From NCBI GenBank assembly GCA_033344775.1, contig JAWPMT010000006.1, forward strand, positions 310,001-374,000: 64,000 bases of DNA, given 5' to 3'. The notes below the pieces were generated by a model, which was not told the DNA's origin, made no database searches, and saw only the letters and a program-made list of their open reading frames with translations. This document shows positions 17,214 through 26,433 of this stretch, piece after piece; position 1 is the first letter of the stretch; every line of letters begins with the position of its first letter. The stretch comes from Cytophagales bacterium (lineage in GTDB: Bacteria; Bacteroidota; Bacteroidia; Cytophagales; Cyclobacteriaceae). The position numbers were made by a program, and so were the translations under genes.

Positions 17214-17420
17214 CATCAAATGCTTGGAGAGATGCCACTATGATCACATGGAAAATTGGAAAGGTCAGAAAACCCTAGTGTGATCCGTGGCATGACGTGT
17301 TAATTGTAACAAGATAAGTTCTACTATCCGTCATTCCGTGGATTATTCAAGCCTTTCCTGTGCTTAAGACACTCCATTTACAATCATAACGGAATCTGGT
17401 TGGGTTAAATAACCTTCTCC

Positions 17421-18206
17421 TTACCTCGGCTTACTCGTCTTTGGTCGCTTGGATAAGTAGAAATACACCCAGGCGGCACCAGCAATCAACAGAATTGAAA
17501 TGAACTGCGAATGCGACAACCAGCCTTCGATCACAAATCCTCTACGAATATCTCCACGGAATATTTCAATGACTGCTCTTCCGGCTGCATATAACATGAT
17601 GTAGAGGAAGAAAAGCTGGCCTTCAAAACGCTTGTGCCTCTTGAACATATATAACACCACAAAAATGGAGGAGATCAGGAATACAGAATATAATTGCGTA
17701 GGATGCAATGGTTCACCCAGTGGCTTCGCTTTGGAATGTTCGTGTGTAAATGTCACTGCATGAAAAGCCTCTGTAGGCAAGCCGTAACAACATCCGGCTA
17801 AAAAACAGCCCATCCGACCAAACGCATGAATGATGGTCGCAGTAATGGCCAATCGGTCCAACATCGCCCAAACTGGCCATTTTTCTTTCATGAAAAACCA
17901 AATGGACAAAGGCAGTGCAAACAGTAAGGAACCGTAAAACACAAATCCTGTACGGAAATTCTTCAACATGTTGGATGGCGGACTGAAGTAGTAGCCCGGA
18001 TCTTCCAGATAGAACAAAACTTTTCCTCCTACAAATGCCCCCAGAATGATGAGAATGGCCAAAGTTTGGATCTTATCAGGGCTAATATTCAGGCTTTTCC
18101 TAGCATCGTTACTCATGTACGTATACCCCATGATCGCTCCGAGCATGATCATGAAACCGTAAGAATGGATGGTGATCCCACCAATGGTAATTAATTCCGG
18201 AAACAT
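17421..18206 (-). CDS. Lgt-family (prolipoprotein diacylglyceryl transferase-like) membrane protein
   Basis: The 261-residue integral membrane protein has about seven helices and the Lgt fold signature. It includes an opening ITIGGITIHSYGFM, a central HAFGRMGCFLAGCCYG (Arg131 matches the catalytic Arg of Escherichia coli Lgt), HPTQLY, and a final GRAVIEIFRGDIR. Lgt moves diacylglyceryl from phosphatidylglycerol to prelipoprotein cysteines. Two key positions differ from E. coli Lgt: the essential His103 (in FHGG) is Tyr91 here (FYGS), and Asn146 is a Cys. It is therefore better called a paralogue whose activity is uncertain. Its ATG overlaps the thioesterase stop by one base. The gap 17214-17420 holds no gene. 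Confidence 0.82.
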   Translation of the reverse strand: MFPELITIGGITIHSYGFMIMLGAIMGYTYMSNDARKSLNISPDKIQTLAILIILGAFVGGKVLFYLEDPGYYFSPPSNMLKNFRTGFVFYGSLLFALPLSIWFFMKEKWPVWAMLDRLAITATIIHAFGRMGCFLAGCCYGLPTEAFHAVTFTHEHSKAKPLGEPLHPTQLYSVFLISSIFVVLYMFKRHKRFEGQLFFLYIMLYAAGRAVIEIFRGDIRRGFVIEGWLSHSQFISILLIAGAAWVYFYLSKRPKTSKPR

Positions 18207-18694
18207 CAGACAAATGGGTTATTTTCTGCAGGTTGGCTACTATCAAACACACGAATGGCTACGGCTTTGGCCTCTGCTGTCACGACTCCCTGACTCAGGA
18301 TCTGGCAGGTCAATACGACTTTGCGTCCTTTGGCTTCTACCACTTCGGCACGCAATTCAACAGGATGTAAATTAGAAGTCGGCTTCAAATATTTGAGTTC
18401 CAGACTCCCGGTGGCATATCTATAGACTGGCTCTGAATCAAGATCTCGGTTCTCCGCCTGATAAGCATACGCCATGGCCGTACCCATGCAATGGCAGTCT
18501 ACCAGTGTCGCCATGATCCCACCATTGAGCAAATTGGCCCATCCATGGTACTTTTCTTCTGGCATCCACTGGCAAATGGAGACTTCTCCTTCCCAATAAC
18601 TTTTGATCTGCAAGCCCTCGTGATTGGCGTTGCCACATCCGAAACATACATTTTCCGGCATGTGATCTTGAAAGTAATCAGGTGTTGCGCTCAT
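18206..18694 (-). CDS. PaaI/hotdog-fold thioesterase
   Basis: The 162-residue hotdog protein has the segment GWANLLNGGIMATLVDCHCMGTA, split around the helix of the fold, which carries the usual catalytic-site Asp, and a start motif NVCFGCGNANHEGLQ common in this subgroup. Such enzymes hydrolyse acyl-CoA thioesters. It is the first gene of a two-gene operon with the Lgt-like protein (TGATG overlap), which hints at a link to acyl-lipid metabolism. The CxxC in CFGCGN is typical of the subgroup and may be structural. The substrate is unknown. Confidence 0.85.
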   Translation of the reverse strand: MSATPDYFQDHMPENVCFGCGNANHEGLQIKSYWEGEVSICQWMPEEKYHGWANLLNGGIMATLVDCHCMGTAMAYAYQAENRDLDSEPVYRYATGSLELKYLKPTSNLHPVELRAEVVEAKGRKVVLTCQILSQGVVTAEAKAVAIRVFDSSQPAENNPFV

Positions 18695-18861
18695 TGACGA
18701 ATGTTTGTTCTTCGCGCCAAGTTATTGATCTAAGGTGAAAAACGAATGCATTTGATCATTTAACAAAGCCAACTGTCAGCCAAATCCTCAATTCTATGAG
18801 GGTCTATCCTAAAAGCTTTGTTCAATAAGCTAAATTCGCGACCTTAATCGGCCCCTATGAA

Positions 18862-20022
18862 ATGATGAGAACAGCTATTTCCGTATTTATGATTTGCTTC
18901 TGCCTATTCCGGATACAGGCACAATCCACGGACGGGTACATCGTATTGCAAAATCAGGATACGCTAAGAGGATCACTGCACATCTCTGATCCTTACAGTG
19001 GATATTCAGTGGCTTTGGATGGTAAGGCCTACAGGGCCAATGAAGTCATCGCTTTTTACGACGATACGAAAGACCTCATTTATGTAAGAAAACCACTTGC
19101 CTCAAAGGTAGATGGTAATCCTCCTATCATTGGCTTCTATCAGGAAGTCCTTATCGGCCCAATGCGACTTTATCGCCAACCCGAAAACAATCGCCAATTC
19201 TCCTTTACCTATTTTCTGGAGTCCGATGAACAACCCCTGACTGAACTTACCGCGCAATACAAAGGACAATTGTCTTATTTGTTGAGAGCATGTGACGCGA
19301 TCCAGTCCAGCATTCAAAACATGGAAGAACTGAGCACGAATGAATTGACCTACCTGATCAATAAATACAATGAGTGCATGGGTTATCAACGTGTGAAAAA
19401 GTCCAATAGCCGAAGAAAATTACAGCTGGCATTAGCGCCAGTGATCGGTGCAAGCACTATTGATGCGTCCATTAACAATGCGTTCATTGAGGCGCCACTT
19501 GGTGCTCTCGGGGTAGTAGAAAGAGCGGTGTATTTCATGCCTGTCTTCGGCCTGGAATTTCAGATCAGACCTCCGTTAGAAAACGGGTTTAACTTCAACC
19601 TGAAATACCTTAGAAGATCCTTTAAAGACAATTACGAATTCCCCGGTTCCATCGATATGTTGCTCTTTGAAACTGATGTGGAGGAATCATGGACCCAGGA
19701 CGTGATCTACGGCTCAATACAATACCGATTCAATCAATCGTACCGTTCCTTCTTTGTAGAACTGGGTGTGGGCATGGCATTTGGTAAGTACGATTCTGAT
19801 TTTATTCGACAACAGGATTTGAATGGCTTGCTGTCTACCGCCGACGGTAGCATTTCGGACTCACAAACAACTTTAGCAATCTTACCCGGTATTGGCTATC
19901 AGTGGGACAACCTTAAAGTTGGTGCTTTTTTCGAGCTGGCTACCAACGGCGAGTCACTGATCATCAATGAAAGTAGTCATTTAGGCCTTCAGGTGTCGTA
20001 CTTTTTATTAAAAACAAAATAG
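18862..20022 (+). CDS. Secreted hypothetical protein, probable outer-membrane beta-barrel
   Basis: The product is 386 residues with a signal peptide ending RIQAQ. The N-terminal part (25-135) contains YIVLQNQDTLRGSL and YRANEVIAFYDD, a pattern seen in Bacteroidota secreted proteins that describe a cell-surface barrel preceded by a small beta domain. The second half (190-386) has alternating hydrophobic strands, for example FGLEFQIRPP, YGSIQYRF and SFFVELGVGMAFG, and ends LGLQVSYFLL, consistent with an outer-membrane barrel. A second ATG three bases later is an equal start candidate. I do not recognise a named family. It stands alone. Confidence 0.65.
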   Translation: MMRTAISVFMICFCLFRIQAQSTDGYIVLQNQDTLRGSLHISDPYSGYSVALDGKAYRANEVIAFYDDTKDLIYVRKPLASKVDGNPPIIGFYQEVLIGPMRLYRQPENNRQFSFTYFLESDEQPLTELTAQYKGQLSYLLRACDAIQSSIQNMEELSTNELTYLINKYNECMGYQRVKKSNSRRKLQLALAPVIGASTIDASINNAFIEAPLGALGVVERAVYFMPVFGLEFQIRPPLENGFNFNLKYLRRSFKDNYEFPGSIDMLLFETDVEESWTQDVIYGSIQYRFNQSYRSFFVELGVGMAFGKYDSDFIRQQDLNGLLSTADGSISDSQTTLAILPGIGYQWDNLKVGAFFELATNGESLIINESSHLGLQVSYFLLKTK

Positions 20023-20112
20023 GAAAACGCTGATAAGCGATGTGGATAAATGCTCTATTTGTCCAAGTTCACTGGCAAAAAATCCTATTTCACAGCCCTT
20101 TATTGGTAATTT

Positions 20113-20149
20113 AACTGGTTGAGGCTTTCCTTCGAGGCATCAACTAGTT
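20113..20149. repeat. Isolated intergenic hairpin in the 20023-20325 gap
   Basis: AACTGGTTGA pairs with TCAACTAGTT around a 17-base loop that itself contains GGCTTTCC/GAGGC. It lies in a 303-base gap that otherwise shows nothing I can assign. It may be a terminator for the upstream gene without a T tract, or a decayed copy of the dispersed hairpin family. Confidence 0.4.
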
Positions 20150-20325
20150 ACGGAAATCATATCGACGGCCATTGAAGATAAATCCGTCAATTCCGATTAA
20201 TTATACTGCTGCACTCCCTACTCGCAGGATTGCGTTGTATCTGTATTCATTATGAAAATAATGTGATAGATAACCTATGCCGTTTTCGTTTCAGTTGATG
20301 CTTAGACAGTAAAATCACTCTGATT

Positions 20326-22284
20326 ATGAGAACCAAAATTTTCAGCACCTTACTTACGCTCATTGTTCTTTTTCCTGCTTACGCTCAATCTGTGAAAAAA
20401 CTCATGGAAGAGGCAGACATGACGTTATATCGAGAACAATTTGAAGCTGCCATTGCCAAATACGATGAAGTTCTTGACAAAAAGCCAGACCATAGCCGGG
20501 CAAAATACCACCAACTGATCGCCAAACACTTGTCATCCCTTCGTGGCAAAGACTTGAAAGATCTTTTGGCATTTGAAGACACACAAGGACATACGGATAA
20601 GTTTTATAATTATTGGATGGGGCGTGTGCATCTGATGCGATACGAATTTGAGCTGGCGGAACGCCATTTCGATGCATTTCTTGAATTGGACACTTATAGA
20701 AGTAAAGAGATCATCAAGGAAACGCTGGATTTTAAGGACATCATTGCACGTGCCAAAGATTACTACGACAATCCTTCGGAATTCGAATTGGAGCAGCTGG
20801 ATTATCCAATCAATTCAAAGCATGCTGATCTCTCGCCTGGTTATTTCAATGATCACAATGAATTGGTGTTTACCTCCTCCAGACCTACTTCCGATTGGAA
20901 AAAGTCCCCGAATGACTTCCTGGTATTCCATACCCTGAAAAAAAGCAGCAACGGCTGGTCCACCCCCGAAGTACTTCGCAATATTGGTGTCCTGCCGAAC
21001 AATGCTCCTAAAGTGGAAGTAGTGAATGAAGATGGTAAATTGTTCATTTATAAGAACCAAAATGGAGGAGACCTGTTTTTCAGCAGTCCCAAGGAATTTG
21101 GATGGACAATCCCTGAGGAATTTGATTCTAAGATCACCACCACGCGCCTGGAATCCGATTTCTTCATCAATGACGAGGAAAACCAGATCCTTTTCGCGTC
21201 GAAAAGAGGTGGCAATGGCCTTGATATTTATGAGTCCGTGCTTAAGGTCGATGGCACCTGGTCTTCGCCAAAGCCCATCGCAGGAAAAGTAAATAGCCGT
21301 TTCGATGAAGATAGCCCTTTCATTTCTCATGATGGGCAAACGCTTTATTTCAGCTCGAATCGCCCTGAATCCATGGGTGGCTTTGATGTCTTTCAGTCGC
21401 AATACAATTCAGTAACAAAAACCTGGTCAGAGCCTGTCAACCTGGGTTTTCCGATCAATACCATCGATGATGAAATTAACTATCAGTTGCAGGAAGACAA
21501 CCTTTCCGGATTTTTGAGCTCCAACCGACTACATAGTCTTGGCGATTATGACATTTACTATTTCCACAAAGAAGGTCAGGCCAGACTGGAAGGTACTATC
21601 GTTGATGAAAAGGGCCTGCCTATGGCCAATGCGATCATCAATTATCATCCTGAAAAATACCTGGATGAATCATTCAGCACCATGACAGATGAAAATGGCT
21701 ATTACCAGCTTCAATTGTTCTCAAATGAAGCTTATCGAGTCGAAGTTTTTGATGACCTGACCTTGGTACATGAAGATAGATTCAGTACCACCATCACCGG
21801 ACATAAGAAATTGCTTATCAATGATCTGAAATTGGTTGAAGCGGTTAAAACGGAACAGACGGATTTTGTAGCATTGTATGAAGGAGGATCCGAAGAGCAA
21901 AGTGAAAGCCTAAGCATGCTAGGGTCTAAATTCAGGGTAGGCCAAAAAGCAGTCCTCCGGAATATTTATTTCCAATCCGGCTCTGCAGCCATCAACCTTG
22001 AAGCAGCTCCGATCATCGATCAGGTGGTTAATGTATTGACCGACTATCCGGAGATCAAACTGGAAATCGGCGGACACACAGATAACCGGGAAACGCGCGG
22101 AAATCGTAACGAAACTTCCTTGATGCGTGCAGAAACTGTGAAAAACCAATTGGTCCTTCAAGGCATTGATCCTACCCGCGTGGTAACCCGGGGTTACGCA
22201 GATTCCGAGCCACTGGCCTCCAATGATGATGAAGAAGATGGACGGGAACTCAACAGAAGAATAGAAGTGCGTGTGATCGAATAG
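20326..22284 (+). CDS. TPR / PD40-propeller / CarboxypepD_reg / OmpA-domain protein (PorE-like architecture)
   Basis: The 652-residue protein has a signal peptide (FPAYAQ) and TPR-like helices (about 20-150). A beta-propeller of PD40/WD40-type repeats follows (about 165-415; ADLSPGYFNDHNELVFTS, DSPFISHDGQTLYFSSNR), then a carboxypeptidase-regulatory-like domain (about 425-500; LEGTIVDEKGLPMANA) and a C-terminal OmpA peptidoglycan-binding domain (about 545-652; IYFQSGSAAI, EIGGHTDNRE, NRRIEV). This is the same domain order as PorE of the type IX secretion system. PorE is a lipoprotein, whereas this protein lacks a lipobox cysteine, and paralogues with this order are common. The window also encodes a T9SS cargo protease. 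A link to T9SS is possible but unproven. Confidence 0.88.
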   Translation: MRTKIFSTLLTLIVLFPAYAQSVKKLMEEADMTLYREQFEAAIAKYDEVLDKKPDHSRAKYHQLIAKHLSSLRGKDLKDLLAFEDTQGHTDKFYNYWMGRVHLMRYEFELAERHFDAFLELDTYRSKEIIKETLDFKDIIARAKDYYDNPSEFELEQLDYPINSKHADLSPGYFNDHNELVFTSSRPTSDWKKSPNDFLVFHTLKKSSNGWSTPEVLRNIGVLPNNAPKVEVVNEDGKLFIYKNQNGGDLFFSSPKEFGWTIPEEFDSKITTTRLESDFFINDEENQILFASKRGGNGLDIYESVLKVDGTWSSPKPIAGKVNSRFDEDSPFISHDGQTLYFSSNRPESMGGFDVFQSQYNSVTKTWSEPVNLGFPINTIDDEINYQLQEDNLSGFLSSNRLHSLGDYDIYYFHKEGQARLEGTIVDEKGLPMANAIINYHPEKYLDESFSTMTDENGYYQLQLFSNEAYRVEVFDDLTLVHEDRFSTTITGHKKLLINDLKLVEAVKTEQTDFVALYEGGSEEQSESLSMLGSKFRVGQKAVLRNIYFQSGSAAINLEAAPIIDQVVNVLTDYPEIKLEIGGHTDNRETRGNRNETSLMRAETVKNQLVLQGIDPTRVVTRGYADSEPLASNDDEEDGRELNRRIEVRVIE

Positions 22285-22311
22285 GTTCGATCCGTTTAGA
22301 CAAATAATCGA

Positions 22312-22344
22312 AAACCCTGTCAAAAGCTCTGGCGGGGTTTTTTG
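22312..22344 (+). terminator. Terminator after the OmpA-domain gene
   Basis: AAACCCTGTC pairs with GGCGGGGTTT (10 bp counting two G-T pairs) around a 9-base loop, followed by TTTTG. It lies 28 bases after the stop codon. Confidence 0.65.
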
Positions 22345-22428
22345 TTCCAAAACTTAAACACGGATAACCGGGCGGCGAACCGTCGACAAAGCAGAGCTTT
22401 CGCATGCCCTGCTGGTTTTTATTATTCT

Positions 22429-23079
22429 CTATTGCAATAAAGCCACTACATCATCAGCGATTCCGGCTTCATAAGGATGGGCACTCGTGGTTATGAGTTG
22501 GAGTGTTGTGAATTCGCCACTATAAACTTGCATCGTCGCTGATTTATCTGCACCGGCCTCCAGTAGTGTTTTGGTGACTTCTGCCAGGTTCATCGGTACT
22601 TGTTGGCGCCACATCTCCACACCATTGCTTCCGGTATAATGAAGAAGTGTGGCTCCATGACCGTAATTACTTTTTTGGTTTACCAAATTCGGATGAGCGT
22701 TTAAAAGTACTTTCAAGCTTTGCACCTCACCTTCCAACAGCGCATTCAGCGCTGTTTCAAAATACTCATCATAAGGTTGATCAACGTCCATCACAGCTTG
22801 CCATGTCTTAAATCCATATTCACTGGCGATACACAACTGAATATCTGATAGCTGAAGCTGTGCTCCTAAAATTTGGTCCGCTCCTTTTCCGAGCCAATCC
22901 GGATGATAATTGTTGATTTCTCGAATCACAACAAGGTTGCTGTCGTTATATCCTTCAAATAATCGCTCTGCTAACAGGCTAAGGTGATTATTAACAGAGT
23001 GCGAAGCATAATCAATCAACAGGTCACCATAGAATTCCTGAAGATCAGCGACTCCTGAAAACTTATAAATTGCAGCCAT
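22429..23079 (-). CDS. Ankyrin-repeat-like cytosolic protein
   Basis: The 216-residue protein has no signal peptide or membrane segment. The C-terminal half carries ankyrin-like units (ALLEGEVQSLKVLLNAHP, then NYGHGATLLHYTGSNG, then LAEVTKTLLEAGADKS). The N-terminal half contains YGFKTWQAVM, a segment typical of ankyrin proteins that carry a fused helical start. Such proteins mediate protein contacts; no enzyme motif is visible. It is monocistronic, convergent with the OmpA gene and divergent from the tachylectin-like gene. The function is unknown. Confidence 0.7.
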   Translation of the reverse strand: MAAIYKFSGVADLQEFYGDLLIDYASHSVNNHLSLLAERLFEGYNDSNLVVIREINNYHPDWLGKGADQILGAQLQLSDIQLCIASEYGFKTWQAVMDVDQPYDEYFETALNALLEGEVQSLKVLLNAHPNLVNQKSNYGHGATLLHYTGSNGVEMWRQQVPMNLAEVTKTLLEAGADKSATMQVYSGEFTTLQLITTSAHPYEAGIADDVVALLQ

Positions 23080-23205
23080 ATACGTTCATTATCGTCAACA
23101 TCGATACGCTAATTACGCAATTGACGCCAATATTATGGTCATTGACACCAATGTCAATCGATGTTTGTGTGACATACGGTCTTTTGTATGATAAATCTTA
23201 CATGC

Positions 23206-24732
23206 ATGAAATTTAAACATATAATCGCCGGATTCCTGATTTTATCTGGTATTCAGGCCACAGCTCAGGTGACGCTCTCAGAAATTCTCAATGAAGCCCA
23301 AAAAGGATACAACACCGCGAGTAATACCCTGAGCTCCTATGAAAAAGAGTTCGCAAACTGGAGTAATAGCACCGGGCAGTCATTTACACAATTCGTACAG
23401 AGCACTGAAGGCACGATGCGAGGAGTCGCTGACCAAATGGTGCAGGACCTTGAAAATGCTGTCGCACAACTTCAATCTATTTCGGATTTGAAATGTGACA
23501 ATTATATGTCTCCGGTACTCAGCCAAATCAACAATATCAATACGCCACTAGACAATTATAACGATGGCATCGTAAGTGCTGCTACTTGCAAAACCTGCAT
23601 TACGAAGGCCGTACAGGGGTTCGTTTGTAAGCTTCCGGAAATCTTTGAGGGAAATGTGGCACTGATGCAACGAATCGAGGGTGCCCTCGCAAATTCTGGA
23701 AGTAGTGGACCCGCTGGTGCCATGGCCTCTCTGGTTTATGAAGATTTTGCGAATAGCTTGTTGTATGTCCTTGAAACCAAAGACAAGATGATTGCTCAAT
23801 CCGGCATTACCTTAACCACCAAAGGACTAAAACAACTGTACAGCGGGAGTAATTGTGAGCAATACGGTGAGATCGCTGTAGAAACGATTATCAGTATAGC
23901 AAAAAATGAAAATCCGACGACACGGGCCCAAAAAATAACGAACAAGCTCTTATTGATCATCAAGACTTTGGATGCCACTGGTTCTCTTAATGAAGCTTTG
24001 GCTAAAAAAGAAGGCAAAAGTCAGCAAGTGCCCGCAGCTCCCGGCATGAGTGCTTCTACAGAAAAAATCGGTACCGGTTGGGGTGATTTTGAAAAGGTCT
24101 TTGCCAGCAATAACCAAACCGTTTACGGGATAAAAACAAACGGCGATTTGTACAGCTATCAGTATAAACCTGCTTCAAAATCATGGGCAGGTGGTCAGGT
24201 TGTAGGGTCCGGATGGAACGTCTACACCAAAGTATTTACTGGAGTAAATGGCACCGTTTATGGAATTGAGCCGAATGGTGATTTGTACTGGTACAAACAC
24301 ACCAATGTACTGGCCTCCACCTGGCAGGGAAGAAGTAAAATCGGATCTGGATGGCAGCATTTCAAACAGGTCGACGGAACGAGTAACGGAATGATTTATG
24401 CCTCCAATACAAGTGGCGAATTATTGATCTATCGTCATGACGATAACGGTAACGCTAGTTTTCATCAAGGGTCCGGAGACAAAATCGGTACCGGGTGGGG
24501 GGCTTCCAAATATTTGCTGCTCGGTGAGAATGGGATCATCTTCAACGCTTTGTCCAATGGCGACCTTTATTGGTACATGAATATTGGATTTGGTGACAAT
24601 TTTCTTAATAATGGCTATGGTTTACTGGTAAGTACCGATTGGGACAATTTTACGCATGTATTCGGAGGAAAGGACAATGTGGTTTACGGCATCAAATCAA
24701 ATGGTGATTTGCATCGATTGGCTTTTAATTGA
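23206..24732 (+). CDS. Secreted protein with a C-terminal tachylectin-2-like beta-propeller
   Basis: The ATG at 23206 gives a 508-residue protein with a clean signal peptide (GIQATAQ); an ATG 18 bases earlier is in frame but adds a poor leader. The N-terminal 270 residues are helical with a CKTCITK cysteine motif and no family I know. The C-terminal 220 residues hold five similar units such as IGTGWGDFEKVFAS, VYGIKTNGDLYSY, IGSGWQHFKQV and DNVVYGIKSNGDLH, spaced about 45 residues apart. That is the hallmark of tachylectin-2 five-bladed lectin propellers, which bind N-acetyl sugars. A secreted glycan-binding protein is likely. The 297-base gap to 25029 shows nothing assignable. Confidence 0.82.
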   Translation: MKFKHIIAGFLILSGIQATAQVTLSEILNEAQKGYNTASNTLSSYEKEFANWSNSTGQSFTQFVQSTEGTMRGVADQMVQDLENAVAQLQSISDLKCDNYMSPVLSQINNINTPLDNYNDGIVSAATCKTCITKAVQGFVCKLPEIFEGNVALMQRIEGALANSGSSGPAGAMASLVYEDFANSLLYVLETKDKMIAQSGITLTTKGLKQLYSGSNCEQYGEIAVETIISIAKNENPTTRAQKITNKLLLIIKTLDATGSLNEALAKKEGKSQQVPAAPGMSASTEKIGTGWGDFEKVFASNNQTVYGIKTNGDLYSYQYKPASKSWAGGQVVGSGWNVYTKVFTGVNGTVYGIEPNGDLYWYKHTNVLASTWQGRSKIGSGWQHFKQVDGTSNGMIYASNTSGELLIYRHDDNGNASFHQGSGDKIGTGWGASKYLLLGENGIIFNALSNGDLYWYMNIGFGDNFLNNGYGLLVSTDWDNFTHVFGGKDNVVYGIKSNGDLHRLAFN

Positions 24733-25029
24733 CCTGAACTAAAGTCAAAACCAAACCCGGCTACCCATTTAAAGATTTAAAATATCTGGTGGCCAAAGAC
24801 GTCTGCTCTGAGAAATTCATGTCCAAGGTCTAAGACTGCTTGCTACACTTCTTTATCCATCATTGAACGATTACCTTTGAATTGGACTTACTATTTCAAA
24901 TACCGCAGCTTTACTGAAGATGGACTTCTGAGTTAATTAGTTTCAGGTTTTCTGTTCCGATCCCTTTTGTGGGATAAGGTTGATCTTAGTAAAAGGGTAA
25001 ATCGAGTCCAAACGTAAATATTCTTCCTA

Positions 25030-26427
25030 ATGGACATTATCGCTAAAATCAGAGAGATCGAGGAGTTTCAGGATATTCCTCAACACCAGCTGGATTGGTT
25101 GGTCAAAAATGCTGAGGCGAAAACCCTGAAAGAGGGTGATTTCATCTTTCAGCCGGGAGATCCTTTTGATCACATGTTCGTCATTCTTACCGGGAAATAT
25201 GTGATGAAAGTCCTCCAGAACAATCAATTTAAGGTAGTGGCCAATCTGGAAGGACCGCTAATCACGGGCTTATTGCCCTATTCTCGAGCCAAAGAAGTGA
25301 GGGGTTATGGCGAAACCACCCGACAAGGGGAAGTATTAGCCTTGCATAGAAAGCACTTCCGGGAAATGATAGTAGAGCATGAAGAGCTTACTACCGCACT
25401 TGTTCATACCATGAGTACCCGGATCCGGGAATTCACAAAGGTGCAGCAGCAAAATGAAAAGCTGATGTCACTTGGTAAGCTGTCCGCTGGTTTAGCCCAT
25501 GAGCTGAATAATCCCGCTGCGGCTGTGGTACGCAGTGCACAATTCATGAAAGAACTTCAGGCAAGCACCCCTGAGAAGTTCAAAAAGGTCTTGCAAATCA
25601 AACTGAGTGATGATCAAGTCGATGGTGTCACCAATCTATTGTTTTCCAAAATCCATTCAGGTATCGTTTCTCTGTCCATGATGGACCGATCCGAGAAGGA
25701 AGACGAGCTGCTCGACTGGCTGGACGACCGGGAAGTCGAAAACTCCGAAGATATCGCCGATAATATGGTGGACTTTGGTTTTACGGAAGATGAATTAGAT
25801 GAAGCCTATGAAGGCATCCCCGACGAGCACATTGGTCCTTCGGTCAATTGGATGAATCAGGTATTGACTACCGAAAAACTCGTGAGTGAAATAGAAGATG
25901 CCTCCTCCAGAATCGGGGAGTTGGTGAAAAGCATCAAGAGCTATACCCACATGGACCAGTCCCCCGAGATGAAACCCATCGATATTCACGAAGGGCTGGA
26001 CAATACACTGGTCATGCTCAATCATAAATTAAAAAAATCAAATATTGAGTTGATCAAAGACTATGATGCAACACTAGCCAATGTGGATGCTTTGCCGAGT
26101 GCGCTGAACCAGGTTTGGACCAACTTAATTGATAACGCCATCGACGCGATGAAGTCCGCAGACAAGCGACAGCTCCGGATCGAGACCATGCGTGACGGTG
26201 AGTTTGTAAATATTAATGTTCAGGATTCGGGCAGTGGCATCCCGGAGGACATCCGCGACAAAATTTTTGACCCTTTCTTTACTACTAAAGAAGTGGGGGA
26301 AGGGACAGGCATCGGACTTGAGCTGGTACATCGGATCATTACCAATGACCACAACGGCTCCATTAAAGTTAAATCTAAACCAGGCGATACCGTATTTCAG
26401 GTTTGCTTTCCTGTTAAAGCTTCTTAA
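25030..26427 (+). CDS. Cyclic nucleotide-binding sensor histidine kinase
   Basis: The 465-residue soluble kinase has a cNMP-binding-type domain (about 10-135; GDFIFQPGDPFDHMFVILTG). A dimerisation/phosphoacceptor region follows with His157 in GLAHELNNPAAAV, then an acidic insert (200-270), and an HATPase domain with N box NLIDNAIDAM, G1 DSGSGIP and G2 GEGTGIGLELV. It lies six bases upstream of a response regulator fused to a thioredoxin-reductase-like enzyme, and the two form a pair found in many bacteria. The canonical phosphate-binding Arg of cAMP-binding proteins is not evident, so the ligand may not be cAMP. The target presumably is the receiver of the next gene. Confidence 0.92.
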   Translation: MDIIAKIREIEEFQDIPQHQLDWLVKNAEAKTLKEGDFIFQPGDPFDHMFVILTGKYVMKVLQNNQFKVVANLEGPLITGLLPYSRAKEVRGYGETTRQGEVLALHRKHFREMIVEHEELTTALVHTMSTRIREFTKVQQQNEKLMSLGKLSAGLAHELNNPAAAVVRSAQFMKELQASTPEKFKKVLQIKLSDDQVDGVTNLLFSKIHSGIVSLSMMDRSEKEDELLDWLDDREVENSEDIADNMVDFGFTEDELDEAYEGIPDEHIGPSVNWMNQVLTTEKLVSEIEDASSRIGELVKSIKSYTHMDQSPEMKPIDIHEGLDNTLVMLNHKLKKSNIELIKDYDATLANVDALPSALNQVWTNLIDNAIDAMKSADKRQLRIETMRDGEFVNINVQDSGSGIPEDIRDKIFDPFFTTKEVGEGTGIGLELVHRIITNDHNGSIKVKSKPGDTVFQVCFPVKAS

Positions 26428-26433
26428 TTGACA

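Noticed and set aside
17260-17400. Possible extra copy of the two-hairpin repeat after the lipid kinase gene
   Set aside because: No stem with the GGCTTAAGTC or ACAAGTC arms could be formed; only a weak CGTCATTCCG...CGGAATCT similarity to the 58.3 kb element is present.
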